This document shows positions 16,620 through 25,703 of a stretch of 51,284 bases of DNA, one piece after another (positions within the stretch are counted from its first letter, which is position 1; the number at the start of each line of letters is the position of its first letter). The notes beneath the pieces were generated by a model. The model was not told where the DNA came from. It saw only the letters and a list, made by a program, of their open reading frames with translations, and searched no databases. Origin of the DNA: a virus. The stretch covers positions 1 to 51,284 of IMG/VR virus record IMGVR_UViG_3300027365_000020, one strand, 5' to 3'. Made by a program: the position numbers and the translations under genes.

Positions 16620-17690
16620 CGAAAAAATGTTCAACAGGGGTCGCTACACCTCTGCCAGTTCTCTTATGAACTTCTACGTATTTCTACGTAGTCCAGATCA
16701 TATCTTACTCTACAGCATAACCTGTTTAGAGCCTCACCATTTCCCCTATCAATCGCTTATAGGGTACGTGCATTGCACTGACCGTTGGACGTTTTACTTA
16801 CCAATCATACTCACATGAAATAGAAGAATGACATTTTCTTCTTTTGATATCTTCTATCTGATGGATAGTTACAGATAGATTATTTGACATACTGTAGACT
16901 TCTACAGAAGAATACCCTTCCACAAATTTTCTACAAATCCACCGAACAGTATCTTCAGATAATTTATTACTTCTTTGTCTAATCGGGATATCTGGTAAAT
17001 CTTGTAACAAATATTTCCAATTAGTTTTATTTTTAATGCAAGTCAAAGTACCACTGCCTATATCATACTCGCGTCTTATGTCAATATTCCGAGCACCTTC
17101 ATAAAGTCTCCAATAGATACTCAGTACATCCTCTTCAGATAACCTGTTTCTACCGTTACTTTCACCTCTAGGGATATTCTTCAAACCTGTTGAATAAGCA
17201 TGTCTTTGGTTATCCCCAGAAGTAACCCATTCCAAATTAGAAAAGTGGTTATTGAGTTTATCTCCGTCTTTATGGTTGACGTATTCTAAACCCTCTGGAT
17301 TATCTATATATGCTTTAGCTACAAGACGGTGAACTAAGAAATTTTTATTTTCACAGTTCTCCATGACAAGACAAACTCGATAATATTTACTAGTATCAAG
17401 TTTTTGCTTAAGCTCACGCAAACCTTTTCCTTTGGAATTGGTATAAACAACTCCGTTTTCAGTGATATAGTAGTACTTTGACTCTTCAATTCTCTTCATG
17501 TGTAATCTCCTACTAATATTCGGTAGATTGGTAAGCAACTTCGCTGCTGATCATCCAATCTTGACAATTTTTAAACCTTCACGCTTATATTCGCATATTA
17601 CGTTGTGGTTTGTCAAGCTCTAAGGATGTTCCAGACAGTTAGATGAGTTATTCACTAGTATATTTCTACACTAGGCAGCCTGTAAAATTG
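16620..17690 (-). ncRNA. Group I intron in tape measure gene
   Basis: About 1071 nt. The - strand shows conserved group I core elements: a GATGATCAGCAGCGAAG-type Q element near 17540-17555 and an AAGATATGATC S-like element near 16690-16700. Boundaries are proposed from exon T / intron-terminal G and restoration of the tape measure frame. It contains an HNH gene at 16798-17499. Confidence 0.85.
16798..17499 (-). CDS. Intron-encoded HNH homing endonuclease
   Basis: A 233-aa nuclease. An N-terminal NUMOD4-like part (YYYITENGVVYTNSKGKGLR) is followed by the HNH core FLVHRLVAKAYIDNPEGLEYVNHKDGDKLNN, then NLEWVTSGDNQRHA; the C-terminal half looks like DNA-binding helices. Such enzymes cut intronless alleles to spread the intron. 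The ATG at 17499 has AGGAG upstream; a longer frame to 17538 lacks one. Confidence 0.9.
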   Translation of the reverse strand: MKRIEESKYYYITENGVVYTNSKGKGLRELKQKLDTSKYYRVCLVMENCENKNFLVHRLVAKAYIDNPEGLEYVNHKDGDKLNNHFSNLEWVTSGDNQRHAYSTGLKNIPRGESNGRNRLSEEDVLSIYWRLYEGARNIDIRREYDIGSGTLTCIKNKTNWKYLLQDLPDIPIRQRSNKLSEDTVRWICRKFVEGYSSVEVYSMSNNLSVTIHQIEDIKRRKCHSSISCEYDW

Positions 17691-18885
17691 ACTGTTGTGA
17701 AAGTTCCTCGGCGTTAACGACTCCTTTAGACTGCATCTGCACAAGGCTTCGAAAAACACCTTTAACATCTTCAGCACTTAAATTCAAAACTTTAGAATAA
17801 CTAGATACGGCTTCAAAAATCCTTCTAGTTTCTTTACCTTGTAAGTTTGAGTCTTTAGTCGCTGCGGTTAATGCAGTAAATCCTTGTGAAGCGTCTGTCA
17901 AAGAAATACCAAGTCTTTGCGAAGTCCGGATGAGGTATTCTAGCTCTTTCCTACCTTGTTCAACACCTCCAGTAGCAGCACTAAGTCCTTGTTGGACCCC
18001 TACAAATTCCTGATAAGACCTTGTAGAGGCATATCCACCAATAGATACTGCACCTGCCCCCAAAACAGCATCAGAATGTAACGCAGAAATTAATCCATGA
18101 TTACCACGTTTAACACTTGCCGCAGAACGTGTAGCAGAACTTGTCTCAGCCATTTGCAACTGACGATATTTTGCAATAAGACCTGTAAGGATTCGTTGAC
18201 GTTCTTCGAGAGTAACGTTCCCCTGTTTGTATTGCTGATTGATAAAGGAATATTGCTGCCTGAGATTCTTTAGTTCAAAACTCGTCTTATCATATTTCCG
18301 AGCGATACCATCAATGCTTCTCTGAAGTTGTTTAGCAGCAGCTTGTGCCTTCTTCCGCATCTGTTCTTCAGCAGAAAATAGTTGGCGAGATTCTTTAGAA
18401 GCTTGCTTGCGATTATTCAGTATCTTATTATCAGCAGCTTTAGACTCTGCTACTCGCTTCTCTTCAGCTTGTTTAAACCATTGTTGAAGTCTTTCCTCTT
18501 CACCGAATTGACCAGACTTCATTTGTCGGTATCTTTCAGCAATAGGTCTTAAAAGTTCATTACGTTTTTCAGCAGAGATTCTATTCTGTTTAAACTGCTT
18601 ATTGATCCTTTGGTAGTCTTCCCTGACTTGTTGTAATGAACCACCTAACTTATCATACCTTTTTTGAATACTTGCTACAGAAGCTTCTTGTTTCTTTAAG
18701 GATTTAGTAGAAGACTTTACAGATTTATCAGTGCCTTTAAAAGAATCATTAACAGTCTTAGCAGTACCTGTCATTGATTGCTTTATGGACTTTAGCTGAT
18801 TCTCAAACTGTTTAAGTTTTCCATCTTGGATGTTAAAACCCAGAGTAGCAAATAATTTTGCGATTTCCTGGCCAGCCATAAGCAA
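17691..18885 (-). CDS. Tape measure protein, first exon (N-terminal part)
   Basis: N-terminal 398 residues of the tape measure, which sets tail length. It has long, charged coiled-coil stretches (RYDKLGGSLQQVREDYQRIN; a second similar block near residues 195-235) and then the tape measure domain GQSALTR-like ASTRSYQEFVGVQQGLSAAT and SQGFTALTAATKDSN. It runs into the intron after SQQ, where unspliced RNA would stop 20 bases later. It sits just after the G/GT chaperones. Confidence 0.9.
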
Positions 18886-18889
18886 TACC

Positions 18890-19174
18890 TTATTGTTTAT
18901 TCATCTTGTTGATTCTCTCTTGATCCTTATACTGTGCTTTTTCCAAGTCGGACTCTAAATCAATAATTTCTAGTAAATCATAGATATCATTTACAGAATA
19001 CTTTTCATCCAACTCTTTCAAAGTTGCATATTTCTTTGTCACAATAAGATAGACTTCAGGGTCAAGATCAGAACTTTCTGTAAAGTTTCTCCAAACCCTT
19101 GAGACATTACTTCTGCCCACACCACCTGAAGATTCTTCTTTACTTAGTTCTCTTCGGTATCGGCGTGGGCCTCG
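18890..19174 (-). CDS. Tail chaperone T extension (via -1 frameshift)
   Basis: A 94-residue reading frame lying -1 to the upstream chaperone gene and open from the slippery site: RRYRRELSKEESSGGVGRSN..., then EVYLIVTKKYATLKELDEKYSVNDIYDLLEI. Fusing it to the G protein gives a 207-aa GT form, as in lambda and most long-tailed phages, placed directly before the tape measure. A separate start (GTG at 19120) would give 76 aa but has no clear ribosome site. Confidence 0.85.
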   Translation of the reverse strand, partial: RGPRRYRRELSKEESSGGVGRSNVSRVWRNFTESSDLDPEVYLIVTKKYATLKELDEKYSVNDIYDLLEIIDLESDLEKAQYKDQERINKMNKQ

Positions 19175-19512
19175 AAAAAAAGATCAGAGAAATTGAATTG
19201 TACGATTTCCCAAAGAAGAACACACAAGGTTCTATAGTTACCAGCAAATTCTTTATCAAAATCAATTTGCATTTTATTCTTGGTAGTATAAGAAAGAAGT
19301 TCAAAGATTGTTTCGTCATCAAGATCATCAAGATGATCGGCAACAACTTCCATCAGACTTCCCATTGAACTATTTTCATCTTCACTGAATGCCTTTCCAA
19401 TAGCTGGTAAAGCTACCTTAGCAACTTTCTTACCTAACTTCAGACCCTTTCTTCCGGGAAATTGTTGAATCTGATATTTGTCATTCTTGATCGTTACTTC
19501 TTTCTGTTCCAT
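19144..19512 (-). CDS. Tail assembly chaperone G
   Basis: A 122-aa protein (MEQKEVTIKNDKYQIQQFPG, then DDLDDETIFELLSYTT) with the size and place of a phage tail assembly chaperone that coats the tape measure before tube growth. It is the zero-frame product; part of the ribosomes should shift at 19174-19180 to make GT. ATG at 19512 preferred; GTG at 19521 is possible. Confidence 0.82.
   Translation of the reverse strand: MEQKEVTIKNDKYQIQQFPGRKGLKLGKKVAKVALPAIGKAFSEDENSSMGSLMEVVADHLDDLDDETIFELLSYTTKNKMQIDFDKEFAGNYRTLCVLLWEIVQFNFSDLFFEAHADTEEN
19174..19180 (-). other. Programmed -1 ribosomal frameshift site
   Basis: On the - strand the zero frame reads CTT TTT TTC, giving the canonical slippery heptamer T TTT TTC near the 3' end of the G frame. 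A -1 slip enters a frame that stays open for 94 codons. Confidence 0.85.
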
Positions 19513-19535
19513 AATAAGCACCCCACTTATTTAAT

Positions 19536-19988
19536 TTAGATAAAGTCAAAAACTGATTTTTTATTACCACCAACATAATACGTGGTGATATGTTCATAGT
19601 TGATATTCCATTCAATAGGACTTGTTGAAGTGGATTGGTAGCTAACGTTAGGGAATCCCTCAAGATACGCATTGGTAAACTGAATACCTGTATCTCCGCC
19701 AACATCTCTTAGAGTTACTAATAACAACCCAGTTTGGTTGATCTTATCATCAAGAGCAATTTCCGATAGGACATTATTCTGATGAGAAGTCTGCATCATT
19801 CTAAACTTTAATGTACCAGAATTATCTCTCTGGTGTACTCTGGTATGCTTGCCACGAATACCTTTAACAGCGCGATAGCTTGGAGAATTTTGCAAGACTT
19901 CTATAAAAGTCCCATCGGTAAAATCTTTAATTTGGTAGTCATTAATAGAGAGGACTATATCTTTTGGAGAGAATGTACCAATTAACAT
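19536..19988 (-). CDS. Tail tube-like protein (DUF3277 type), copy 3
   Basis: A 150-aa protein with FSPKDIVLSINDYQIKDFTDGTFIEV, RAVKGIRGKHTRVHQRDNSG and SHQNNVLSEIALDD, following the DUF3277 tube pattern (GFAEGTFI..., A.KG..G...R, QTS.SND.L). It is related to the two proteins encoded upstream. It may be the tube proper or a specialised initiator or terminator ring. Ribosome site AAAGGGGG. Confidence 0.75.
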   Translation of the reverse strand: MLIGTFSPKDIVLSINDYQIKDFTDGTFIEVLQNSPSYRAVKGIRGKHTRVHQRDNSGTLKFRMMQTSHQNNVLSEIALDDKINQTGLLLVTLRDVGGDTGIQFTNAYLEGFPNVSYQSTSTSPIEWNINYEHITTYYVGGNKKSVFDFI

Positions 19989-20000
19989 AAAACACCCCCT

Positions 20001-20507
20001 TTAGAATAATCCATAGTTTCCACCAAATTGACCAATTAGATTTGTCAGTTGTCCCATTTTCTCAAGAGCATTCCTGTCTTCACTATTACCAGCAAGATTG
20101 AAGATCATGTTGGAACAACGAATACGCCAAACTCTCGATTCGATATTAGTTGTATAACGTGTTTCGGGAGGATTCTCTATCCAACAGGAGTCTGCAATGA
20201 AATTGGAATTACCTGAAGAATCTTTAGCGAAAATTGGGAAAACGCCATATCCACTAAGATTATCTAAAGTCGCCAAGGCATTTAGAATACTATTAGTAGG
20301 AGAAGTTTGGGAGAGGGATACCTCTAACGTATAAGTGTTATCGGTAATAAGTGTTCTTTCTACTCCACCAGAAACACCTTTGGAAGTGTTGAAGTATCCT
20401 TGATCTTTAGTAATTGTGATCAAAGAATCTGGTGAAAATCCCGTTGCAGGATAGAGAATTGCAAGATAAAGATCAACTTGAGAAGGATCGTAAGTTTGAA
20501 TTGCCAT
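20001..20507 (-). CDS. Tail tube-like protein, copy 2
   Basis: A 168-aa protein (MAIQTYDPSQVDLYLAIL...) with the tube-type landmarks GVSGGVERTLITDNTYTLEVSLSQTSPTNSIL and IESRVWRIRCSNMIFNLAGN. It shares the start AVQ/AIQTY and the IESR.W......NIGGN tail with the gene upstream, so the two arose by duplication. The ATG at 20507 follows AAAGGAG; the longer frame does not. Confidence 0.72.
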   Translation of the reverse strand: MAIQTYDPSQVDLYLAILYPATGFSPDSLITITKDQGYFNTSKGVSGGVERTLITDNTYTLEVSLSQTSPTNSILNALATLDNLSGYGVFPIFAKDSSGNSNFIADSCWIENPPETRYTTNIESRVWRIRCSNMIFNLAGNSEDRNALEKMGQLTNLIGQFGGNYGLF

Positions 20508-20552
20508 AACAATCTCCTTTAAGTAAGGGGCCAATTACGGCCCCAATATTTA

Positions 20553-21068
20553 TTAGGAAGATTGCCACTGTGAAGGAATATCCCCACCAATCTTTTCATA
20601 CGCACGTTGAACATCCGAAGTGAACTTCCCATTACCACCAATATTATAACTCGGATTAGGAAGATGTAGAGTCCACTCACGAGACTCAATAGAACCACCA
20701 CCTGAAAATGCTTGCGAAGGTTCTTGACCAATATATGCTGATTCTTCGGTAAAGATAGTTGTGCCTGAAGAATCTTTGAAAGTCAGTGTAAAAGTTCCGT
20801 CAAGCGACTCGCGATCATTCTGAAGAAGAAGTGTTAGAATGTCGTTTGAGTGAGAAGTCTGAGAAAGAGTCATTGTCATATCAAATGCTTTAACGGCACT
20901 TGCAGCCCGATAAGACTCACCTTTAGCGCCATAAACAGGTGTGAAACGATCTTCAAAAGGATCAATGCTAATAAAAGTACCTTCAGCAAAACCTGTAACT
21001 ACATGGTTAATGTCTCCATTAGAGATGATTACATCTGTAAACTCTGGAGAATAAGTTTGAACTGCCAT
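20553..21068 (-). CDS. Tail tube-like protein (DUF3277 type), copy 1
   Basis: A 171-aa protein with SPEFTDVIISNGDINHVVTGFAEGTFISI, AVKAFDMTMTLSQTSHSNDIL and SIESREWTLHLPNPSYNIGGNG. It is the best match of the three to DUF3277 phage tube proteins, and it lies directly after the sheath gene, the usual place of the major tube protein. Confidence 0.82.
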   Translation of the reverse strand: MAVQTYSPEFTDVIISNGDINHVVTGFAEGTFISIDPFEDRFTPVYGAKGESYRAASAVKAFDMTMTLSQTSHSNDILTLLLQNDRESLDGTFTLTFKDSSGTTIFTEESAYIGQEPSQAFSGGGSIESREWTLHLPNPSYNIGGNGKFTSDVQRAYEKIGGDIPSQWQSS

Positions 21069-21094
21069 ATTTAAATATCCTCTTTAAATCAGTG

Positions 21095-21397
21095 TTAAAT
21101 AGTAAGAGTTCCTGCAATAGAAACAAAGTGTACAGCGCCTGCGAGACGACCAGTGAAGGTGAAACCAGTGGCGACACGATTAGCCCTATCGTTAGGATCA
21201 GCGGAAAGAGGATTAGGTACATTAATACTAAAGTCCGCAAGACCACCAACAGTCACGCCTTGATTAAGAACTTCACGCATACGACCTTCGATAATTGCAA
21301 AACCAGCGGACGTATAAGGAATCTTTTCAGAGTTCACAAGCGTCAGATAGATACGCTCACGCATCCGTGCTTCAAGCCAATCTGCAAATCTAATTAC
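21095..21397 (-). CDS. Tail sheath protein, second exon
   Basis: C-terminal 101 codons of the DUF3383-type sheath: VIRFADWLEARMRERIYLTL, then YTSAGFAIIEGRMREVLNQG and a C-terminal beta strand VHFVSIAGTLTI. Joining GTA at 21397 to GAT at the end of exon 1 gives EFLD/VIRFADWLEARM, the sequence expected in this family. The joined gene is 349 aa. Confidence 0.9.
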   Translation of the reverse strand, partial: VIRFADWLEARMRERIYLTLVNSEKIPYTSAGFAIIEGRMREVLNQGVTVGGLADFSINVPNPLSADPNDRANRVATGFTFTGRLAGAVHFVSIAGTLTI

Positions 21398-22590
21398 CGT
21401 TTATGTTCAGCATGGATCGCTAATCCATACCCGTTAGCTTAACTACCTTTCTACTATTTCTCGGTGCCAACCGTGGTGTTCTCTTTTACACCAATTTTGT
21501 ACATCTGTATTTTTGATATTTCCGTAGTAGTTTGCGGCGGCTACAGAAGTACCAAATTTTAATCCTTCGGGCGATACAAACCAAAATTTACCCCGAGGCT
21601 TAACCGCTAAGTATTCTTCGTTTCTCTCTGCGTTGAGGATAGCGTCTTCTGACCTTTTCCTAGATGAATCCTGCCTGTTTTTAACAGAGACCTTCTGCGC
21701 TTTACGCATATGTTCTTTCTGTTTGGGGCAAGTAGCCATCTTAGCATTGTGCTTTACGAGAGATGCCCTGCGTTTTTCCGAAGGACCGTTTATGGCTAAA
21801 TTATTAAGAGCGATCTGCCTAACTCTGTCTAAATGACCAGACTCAACGTTACGTCTTCCCAATTTACTAGCCCAAGCACGCTGCTCCTCGTTGTTAGCGA
21901 GATGTCGTATTTCATCTAACCAACCACTCTCTACACAACGCTTACCGTGGATCGGTCCGTAAATTTTACCGACTTTAGACATGTGACCAGAATTTCGATT
22001 CTTTGCTCCGCCGATTAATCCTGCCATCTGGCATAGGGCAAACTTCTTATCATCTTCTATTGCACTCATCATTCTCAAGCACATTAAGTCTTGAGGTCTT
22101 CCATACGCCTTCCAAAGAAGCCTATGTGCAAAAGTGTGCTGACGATAAGTTAACTTCACCAAATTACTATCTTCATCCGTACCGCCGCAATGCTTCGGGA
22201 TGATGTGGTGTTTTTCAATATAAGTCCCTTCCGGGATATGTTGGCACTTCCAATTCTCAATGAATTTGAAATAGAGTTTTTCGTAGTTCAATTTATCCCC
22301 TTGTTAAGCTAACTGCTTACAGTTTCCTGTAAGACCAGACTATATCTTAGCCTTCAATATTATTGATAAGGCTCCCTGCACTTCGGATCGCTTGATCCTA
22401 CGTAATAGTCGTTGAACCTTCCCTTACGGGCTTGGCTGCTGATTACCCAATCCGACTTGTTTTTGAACTCTCACGCTCACTTCTAAAGATTAATTCTGTA
22501 GAAATCACGTTGTAGTCAAGTTGGCTATTAGGGCGTCCCAGCAATTCACAGGGTTTTCACTGAAAGATTTCTCTCTCAGGCGACCAATTG
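21398..22590 (-). ncRNA. Group I intron in sheath gene
   Basis: About 1193 nt. The - strand has a GAATTGCTGGGA-type P element (near 22535-22550), AATCAGCAGCCAAGC (Q, near 22432-22447) and AAGATATAGTC (S, near 22331-22341). The exon ends in T and the intron in G; removal restores the sheath frame. It encodes an HNH protein. Confidence 0.9.
21443..22291 (-). CDS. Intron-encoded HNH homing endonuclease
   Basis: A 282-aa nuclease with the HNH core YIEKHHIIPKHCGGTDEDSN, then LVKLTYRQHTFAHRLL near residues 24-60. The middle is a set of short basic repeats (GHMSKVGK, ESGWLDEIRHLA, ESGHLDRVRQIA), and the C-terminus (SPEGLKFGTSVAAANYYG) is a NUMOD-like DNA-binding helix. It lies in the 3' part of the sheath intron. 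Confidence 0.9.
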   Translation of the reverse strand: MNYEKLYFKFIENWKCQHIPEGTYIEKHHIIPKHCGGTDEDSNLVKLTYRQHTFAHRLLWKAYGRPQDLMCLRMMSAIEDDKKFALCQMAGLIGGAKNRNSGHMSKVGKIYGPIHGKRCVESGWLDEIRHLANNEEQRAWASKLGRRNVESGHLDRVRQIALNNLAINGPSEKRRASLVKHNAKMATCPKQKEHMRKAQKVSVKNRQDSSRKRSEDAILNAERNEEYLAVKPRGKFWFVSPEGLKFGTSVAAANYYGNIKNTDVQNWCKREHHGWHREIVER

Positions 22591-23337
22591 ATCGAGGAAT
22601 TCAGAATTTACTACACGGCCTTCTGCAAAGATTGTCCGTCCGCCAGTTGGCTCATAAGTATTGTAACCTTTGCCATAATCGTACTTAGAACCCTTAAGAG
22701 TCAGACTTTGAGTAGTGGTAAGGTTGGAAGGTGTTACACCTGAAACTTCTTTGAATTTCCAAGTAGTAGAGCCGGGGTCTTTTGGTGCTTGCAGGCCAAT
22801 AAATGCACACTCAGGATACTCAGTTGGGTCTTCGGCATAAACAAGGAATGTCCTTGCATAGTTAAGACCTTGAAGAGTTGAACCAATGTCTGAAGAATCT
22901 TGTGCATCAGTTGCGTCAGTACCATTGTAAGATGCGCCATAAATACGTGACTCAGTTTCAACTACAGCGGCCAATGCTTCAATATCAGCAGGATCGTGAC
23001 TATAAGTAGTTACAAAATAGAAGTCAGAGTCTTGCTCTTTAATAGCATTGTATGCTTCGGTAATCGTTTCTGTTGCAGAAGTATCGTGGAAACCGATCTT
23101 AATATAAGTAGGTTCGAGTTCTTGACCAAAGAACCTAAGCGCTGCAATATACTCGGGGTCAGTTTCTGTAAAGTCATTCAGAACTGCTTCAGCAGAACTA
23201 TAAGTTCTCACACGATCAGTTGCACTAAGAACACCTGCGGTAGAACCAATAAAAAGTGGTGTACCAAAACCTTGACGGGATACACCGCGAGTTTCACGAG
23301 AAATATTAATCTCGATAATGTCTTTAACGCTTGCCAT
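22591..23337 (-). CDS. Tail sheath protein, first exon
   Basis: N-terminal 249 codons of a DUF3383-family sheath protein: SVKDIIEINISRETRGVSRQGFGTPLFIG, RVRTYSSAEAVLNDF, AALRFFGQELEP. The contractile sheath surrounds the tube and drives DNA injection. Unspliced RNA would add QLVA and stop inside the intron. Confidence 0.9.
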
Positions 23338-23351
23338 TGAGTAAATCTCCT

Positions 23352-23894
23352 TTAAGGATTATCATTTGCTGATACTGTTTCAGATTCATGAAGAACAATA
23401 TTACCTTCAGAATCTTTGTAATCCCCTTCATAAGAAACAGTGTTAAACCAATCGATATCTTGGATATAATCAAAACCAATCAAGAGATTCATATCAAAAG
23501 ATGCTTTTTGAATATACTGCGTCTCTCTTAATTCAGGGATTCGTCTAATCTGTGTAATATCTACAACAGAAATATCATTATAATAATGTAGATTTTGTTG
23601 GGTAGTATTCATGGATAAGATTGCTTGAATCTTCATTGCATTATCATAGCAACTATCACCATAAAATCTGAAAGTAAACATCACTTCATAATCTTGTTTT
23701 AATTGTTCTTCAAAACCTGTAGGTGTCGAATAAAAATACTTTGAATCTCTATTCAATTTCGTTAGTAATGTCATTCCCAGTACACAGTAATCAACTGTTG
23801 GTTCTGGACCATTTGAATAATCAAAAATAACTGGGATATTTAAATTTGAAGAGACTACTTGGTAAAGAGCATCCTCCATATCTGTAATAAACAT
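23352..23894 (-). CDS. Neck/tail terminator protein
   Basis: A 180-aa protein (MEDALYQVVSSNLNIPVIFDYSNGPEPTVDYCVLG..., YEVMFTFRFYG, QIRRIPELRETQYIQKASFDMNLLI) matching the pattern of phage neck terminator proteins (LIC_12616-like). It caps the tail tube before head joining. It lies between the connectors and the sheath. The C-terminal 25 residues are acidic and probably disordered. Confidence 0.75.
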   Translation of the reverse strand: MFITDMEDALYQVVSSNLNIPVIFDYSNGPEPTVDYCVLGMTLLTKLNRDSKYFYSTPTGFEEQLKQDYEVMFTFRFYGDSCYDNAMKIQAILSMNTTQQNLHYYNDISVVDITQIRRIPELRETQYIQKASFDMNLLIGFDYIQDIDWFNTVSYEGDYKDSEGNIVLHESETVSANDNP

Positions 23895-24268
23895 TATGAT
23901 GCTCCTGCTGAAATTTCTTTTTTCGTCAGGGTATATTCAAAGTGATCTACAACACCCATTGAGTAATGTTCTTTTTCTTGTACTTCAAATCTAAAGCCAT
24001 CAATCTCTACTTCATCAGGTTCTTGTTGAGCAGTCCCTTCAATAATTGAATAAAGTTCAGAAGTAGTAGAAAGTTTAATTGTGTATTTACTTCTAAAGGA
24101 CTCTGGCATCATCATCTTGTCGTAACCTTTGATCGGTTGCCAATTACCTTTAATAGTTATTGGTGATTCTGTTCCTTCAACCCATCTTCCATTGACATAT
24201 TGTCCAGATGTCTTTCTATAAACAGCAAGAGGTTTATAGCCAACTAATTTATAACGAGCAATTGACAT
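23894..24268 (-). CDS. Head-closure-type connector protein
   Basis: A 124-aa protein (MSIARYKLVGYKPLAVYRKT..., GNWQPIKGYDKMMMPESFRSKYTIKLS, EVEIDGFRFEVQEKEHYSMGVVDHFEYTL). Size, beta-rich make-up and position between the gp10-like neck protein and the tail terminator fit a head-closure or stopper protein. Good ribosome site AAAGGAGG. The family call is from context. Confidence 0.6.
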   Translation of the reverse strand: MSIARYKLVGYKPLAVYRKTSGQYVNGRWVEGTESPITIKGNWQPIKGYDKMMMPESFRSKYTIKLSTTSELYSIIEGTAQQEPDEVEIDGFRFEVQEKEHYSMGVVDHFEYTLTKKEISAGAS

Positions 24269-24279
24269 ATAAACCTCCT

Positions 24280-24771
24280 TTAAGTAATTTGATATTTAAC
24301 GTTTTGAACAAGTTCTCCAGTATCAACAAAAGGCATATCAAAACCTTTGATCTCAATAGTTATTGGTGAGTTATGTTTATATTGAGAACCAGAGCTAATC
24401 CAACTTGTCATTGTATCTTTATGAAGACTAGTAGCGAATTTACCAGTTTCATTTAATAGATAATTTGCAGTGACTTTTCCATACATGAAATTAGAGATGT
24501 CTTTCTGCATCTCATAATCAAACAATTTAGTATTCTTGATTGTTGAGATAGTAGATTTAAAAGCAGGTCTTGGAGGGATTGACCAGCCTCCAAAATTACT
24601 TCTAACACCTTCTTCAAGCATCCACGCGAGAGCCGCGTATGAAAGATCAGCTTTAGAATGAGTACCGTAAAGAAAACCCCATTCAATTTCTTTGGCTTCA
24701 AGTTTCTTTAGGTGAGTTTTAAGTTTCTTTAAGCCTGATAAATCTACTTTAACGGATGAGTGGACTTTCAT
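24280..24771 (-). CDS. Neck protein, HK97 gp10-like
   Basis: A 163-aa protein with KLEAKEIEWGFLYGTHSKADLSYAALAWMLEEGV, the signature of gp10-like neck proteins whose Y/H-A-x-x-x-E-x-G segment is widely conserved, followed by PPRPAFKSTI and PFVDTGELVQNVKYQI. It overlaps the upstream connector gene. The start at 24771 is chosen; 24786 is possible. Confidence 0.75.
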   Translation of the reverse strand: MKVHSSVKVDLSGLKKLKTHLKKLEAKEIEWGFLYGTHSKADLSYAALAWMLEEGVRSNFGGWSIPPRPAFKSTISTIKNTKLFDYEMQKDISNFMYGKVTANYLLNETGKFATSLHKDTMTSWISSGSQYKHNSPITIEIKGFDMPFVDTGELVQNVKYQIT

Positions 24772-25207
24772 AGAAATATCTCTCATCGTATTTATAAATG
24801 CGTCCGTGATAAAATCTTGTCGGAGTATACTCAGGGTTGTGTCTATTGCTTACAGTTTCAGCTTTATAAACACCACCAAATGATGGTGAAGCAAACCCCA
24901 TAGATTCTTCAATTTCTTCTTCAAGAACTTTGATGAATAACTGAAGAGAATTAGCGTCCGATCTGTATACTTCAAAAGTACCCGACCTTTCCCTTGAAGG
25001 TGTTAATAGAATTTCACGAAGGATATTCTTAAGTAACGTAACAGATACTTTCTTTAGATTTCTTTCGGAGATTGGAGAAGGATATTTACTAATAAAGAAT
25101 TGAATTTCTTCATCTTCAAATACATGTCCTTCATCAGTCTTATCTCCGATAGTAAAACGAATGTAATCAATAGGATTACTTAAATCTCCTGTATAAGTGA
25201 AAGACAT
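24749..25207 (-). CDS. Head-tail connector protein
   Basis: A 152-aa protein (PIDYIRFTIGDKTDEGHVFEDEEIQFFISK, then helical LLKNILREILLTPSRER). The DPIDYIRFxIGDT...F.DEEI..F pattern is usual in phage head-tail connectors that bind the portal. Good ribosome site AGAGGTAC. Confidence 0.75.
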   Translation of the reverse strand: MSFTYTGDLSNPIDYIRFTIGDKTDEGHVFEDEEIQFFISKYPSPISERNLKKVSVTLLKNILREILLTPSRERSGTFEVYRSDANSLQLFIKVLEEEIEESMGFASPSFGGVYKAETVSNRHNPEYTPTRFYHGRIYKYDERYFYESPLIR

Positions 25208-25297
25208 GTAGTACCTCTATAATTTATTAATAGGTGACGGGCAAGATGGAGGGCGGCATCTCGTTAATCCCGTCATTAGATACCCCACACTAAAAAC

Positions 25298-25684
25298 TTA
25301 ATCTTTAAAAGCTTTCAGACCACCTTTAGTAAGTGTTCCATCTTCACGATATTGATTACGTGAGATTTCACGTACTTTACCTTGGTATTCTACTTTGAAA
25401 GATTCTTCTGTATCTTCTACGACTTTTGCAATGTCTTCTTTAGGTTCTTCTTCAGCGGAGGTAACGTTCTTATCTTCATACTCAACTTCTGTCATAGAAG
25501 TCTTGTTGTATTTAAAATCAGAAGAGTAACCTACAAAACCATTCTGGAAAAACTTCAACAATTGCTTGTTTGTCATATCCCGAGAAGGGAATTTATCCCC
25601 TCGAATATATTCTCTACCAGAGTACTTAAATTCTTTCAGAGCGTAGAAGATTTCATTAGGTTTAAACATTTTTTCTGTTCGCAT
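25298..25684 (-). CDS. Hypothetical virion-region protein
   Basis: A 128-aa protein (MFKPNEIFYALKEFKYSGREYIRGDKFP..., an acidic linker EDKNVTSAEEEPKEDIAKVVED, then KVREISRNQYREDGTLTKGGLKAF). Two small ordered blocks joined by an acidic linker. No family is recognised. It lies between the capsid gene and connectors, so it may be a head accessory protein. Confidence 0.6.
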   Translation of the reverse strand: MRTEKMFKPNEIFYALKEFKYSGREYIRGDKFPSRDMTNKQLLKFFQNGFVGYSSDFKYNKTSMTEVEYEDKNVTSAEEEPKEDIAKVVEDTEESFKVEYQGKVREISRNQYREDGTLTKGGLKAFKD

Positions 25685-25703
25685 AAAATCTCCTTAATGA
25701 ATT

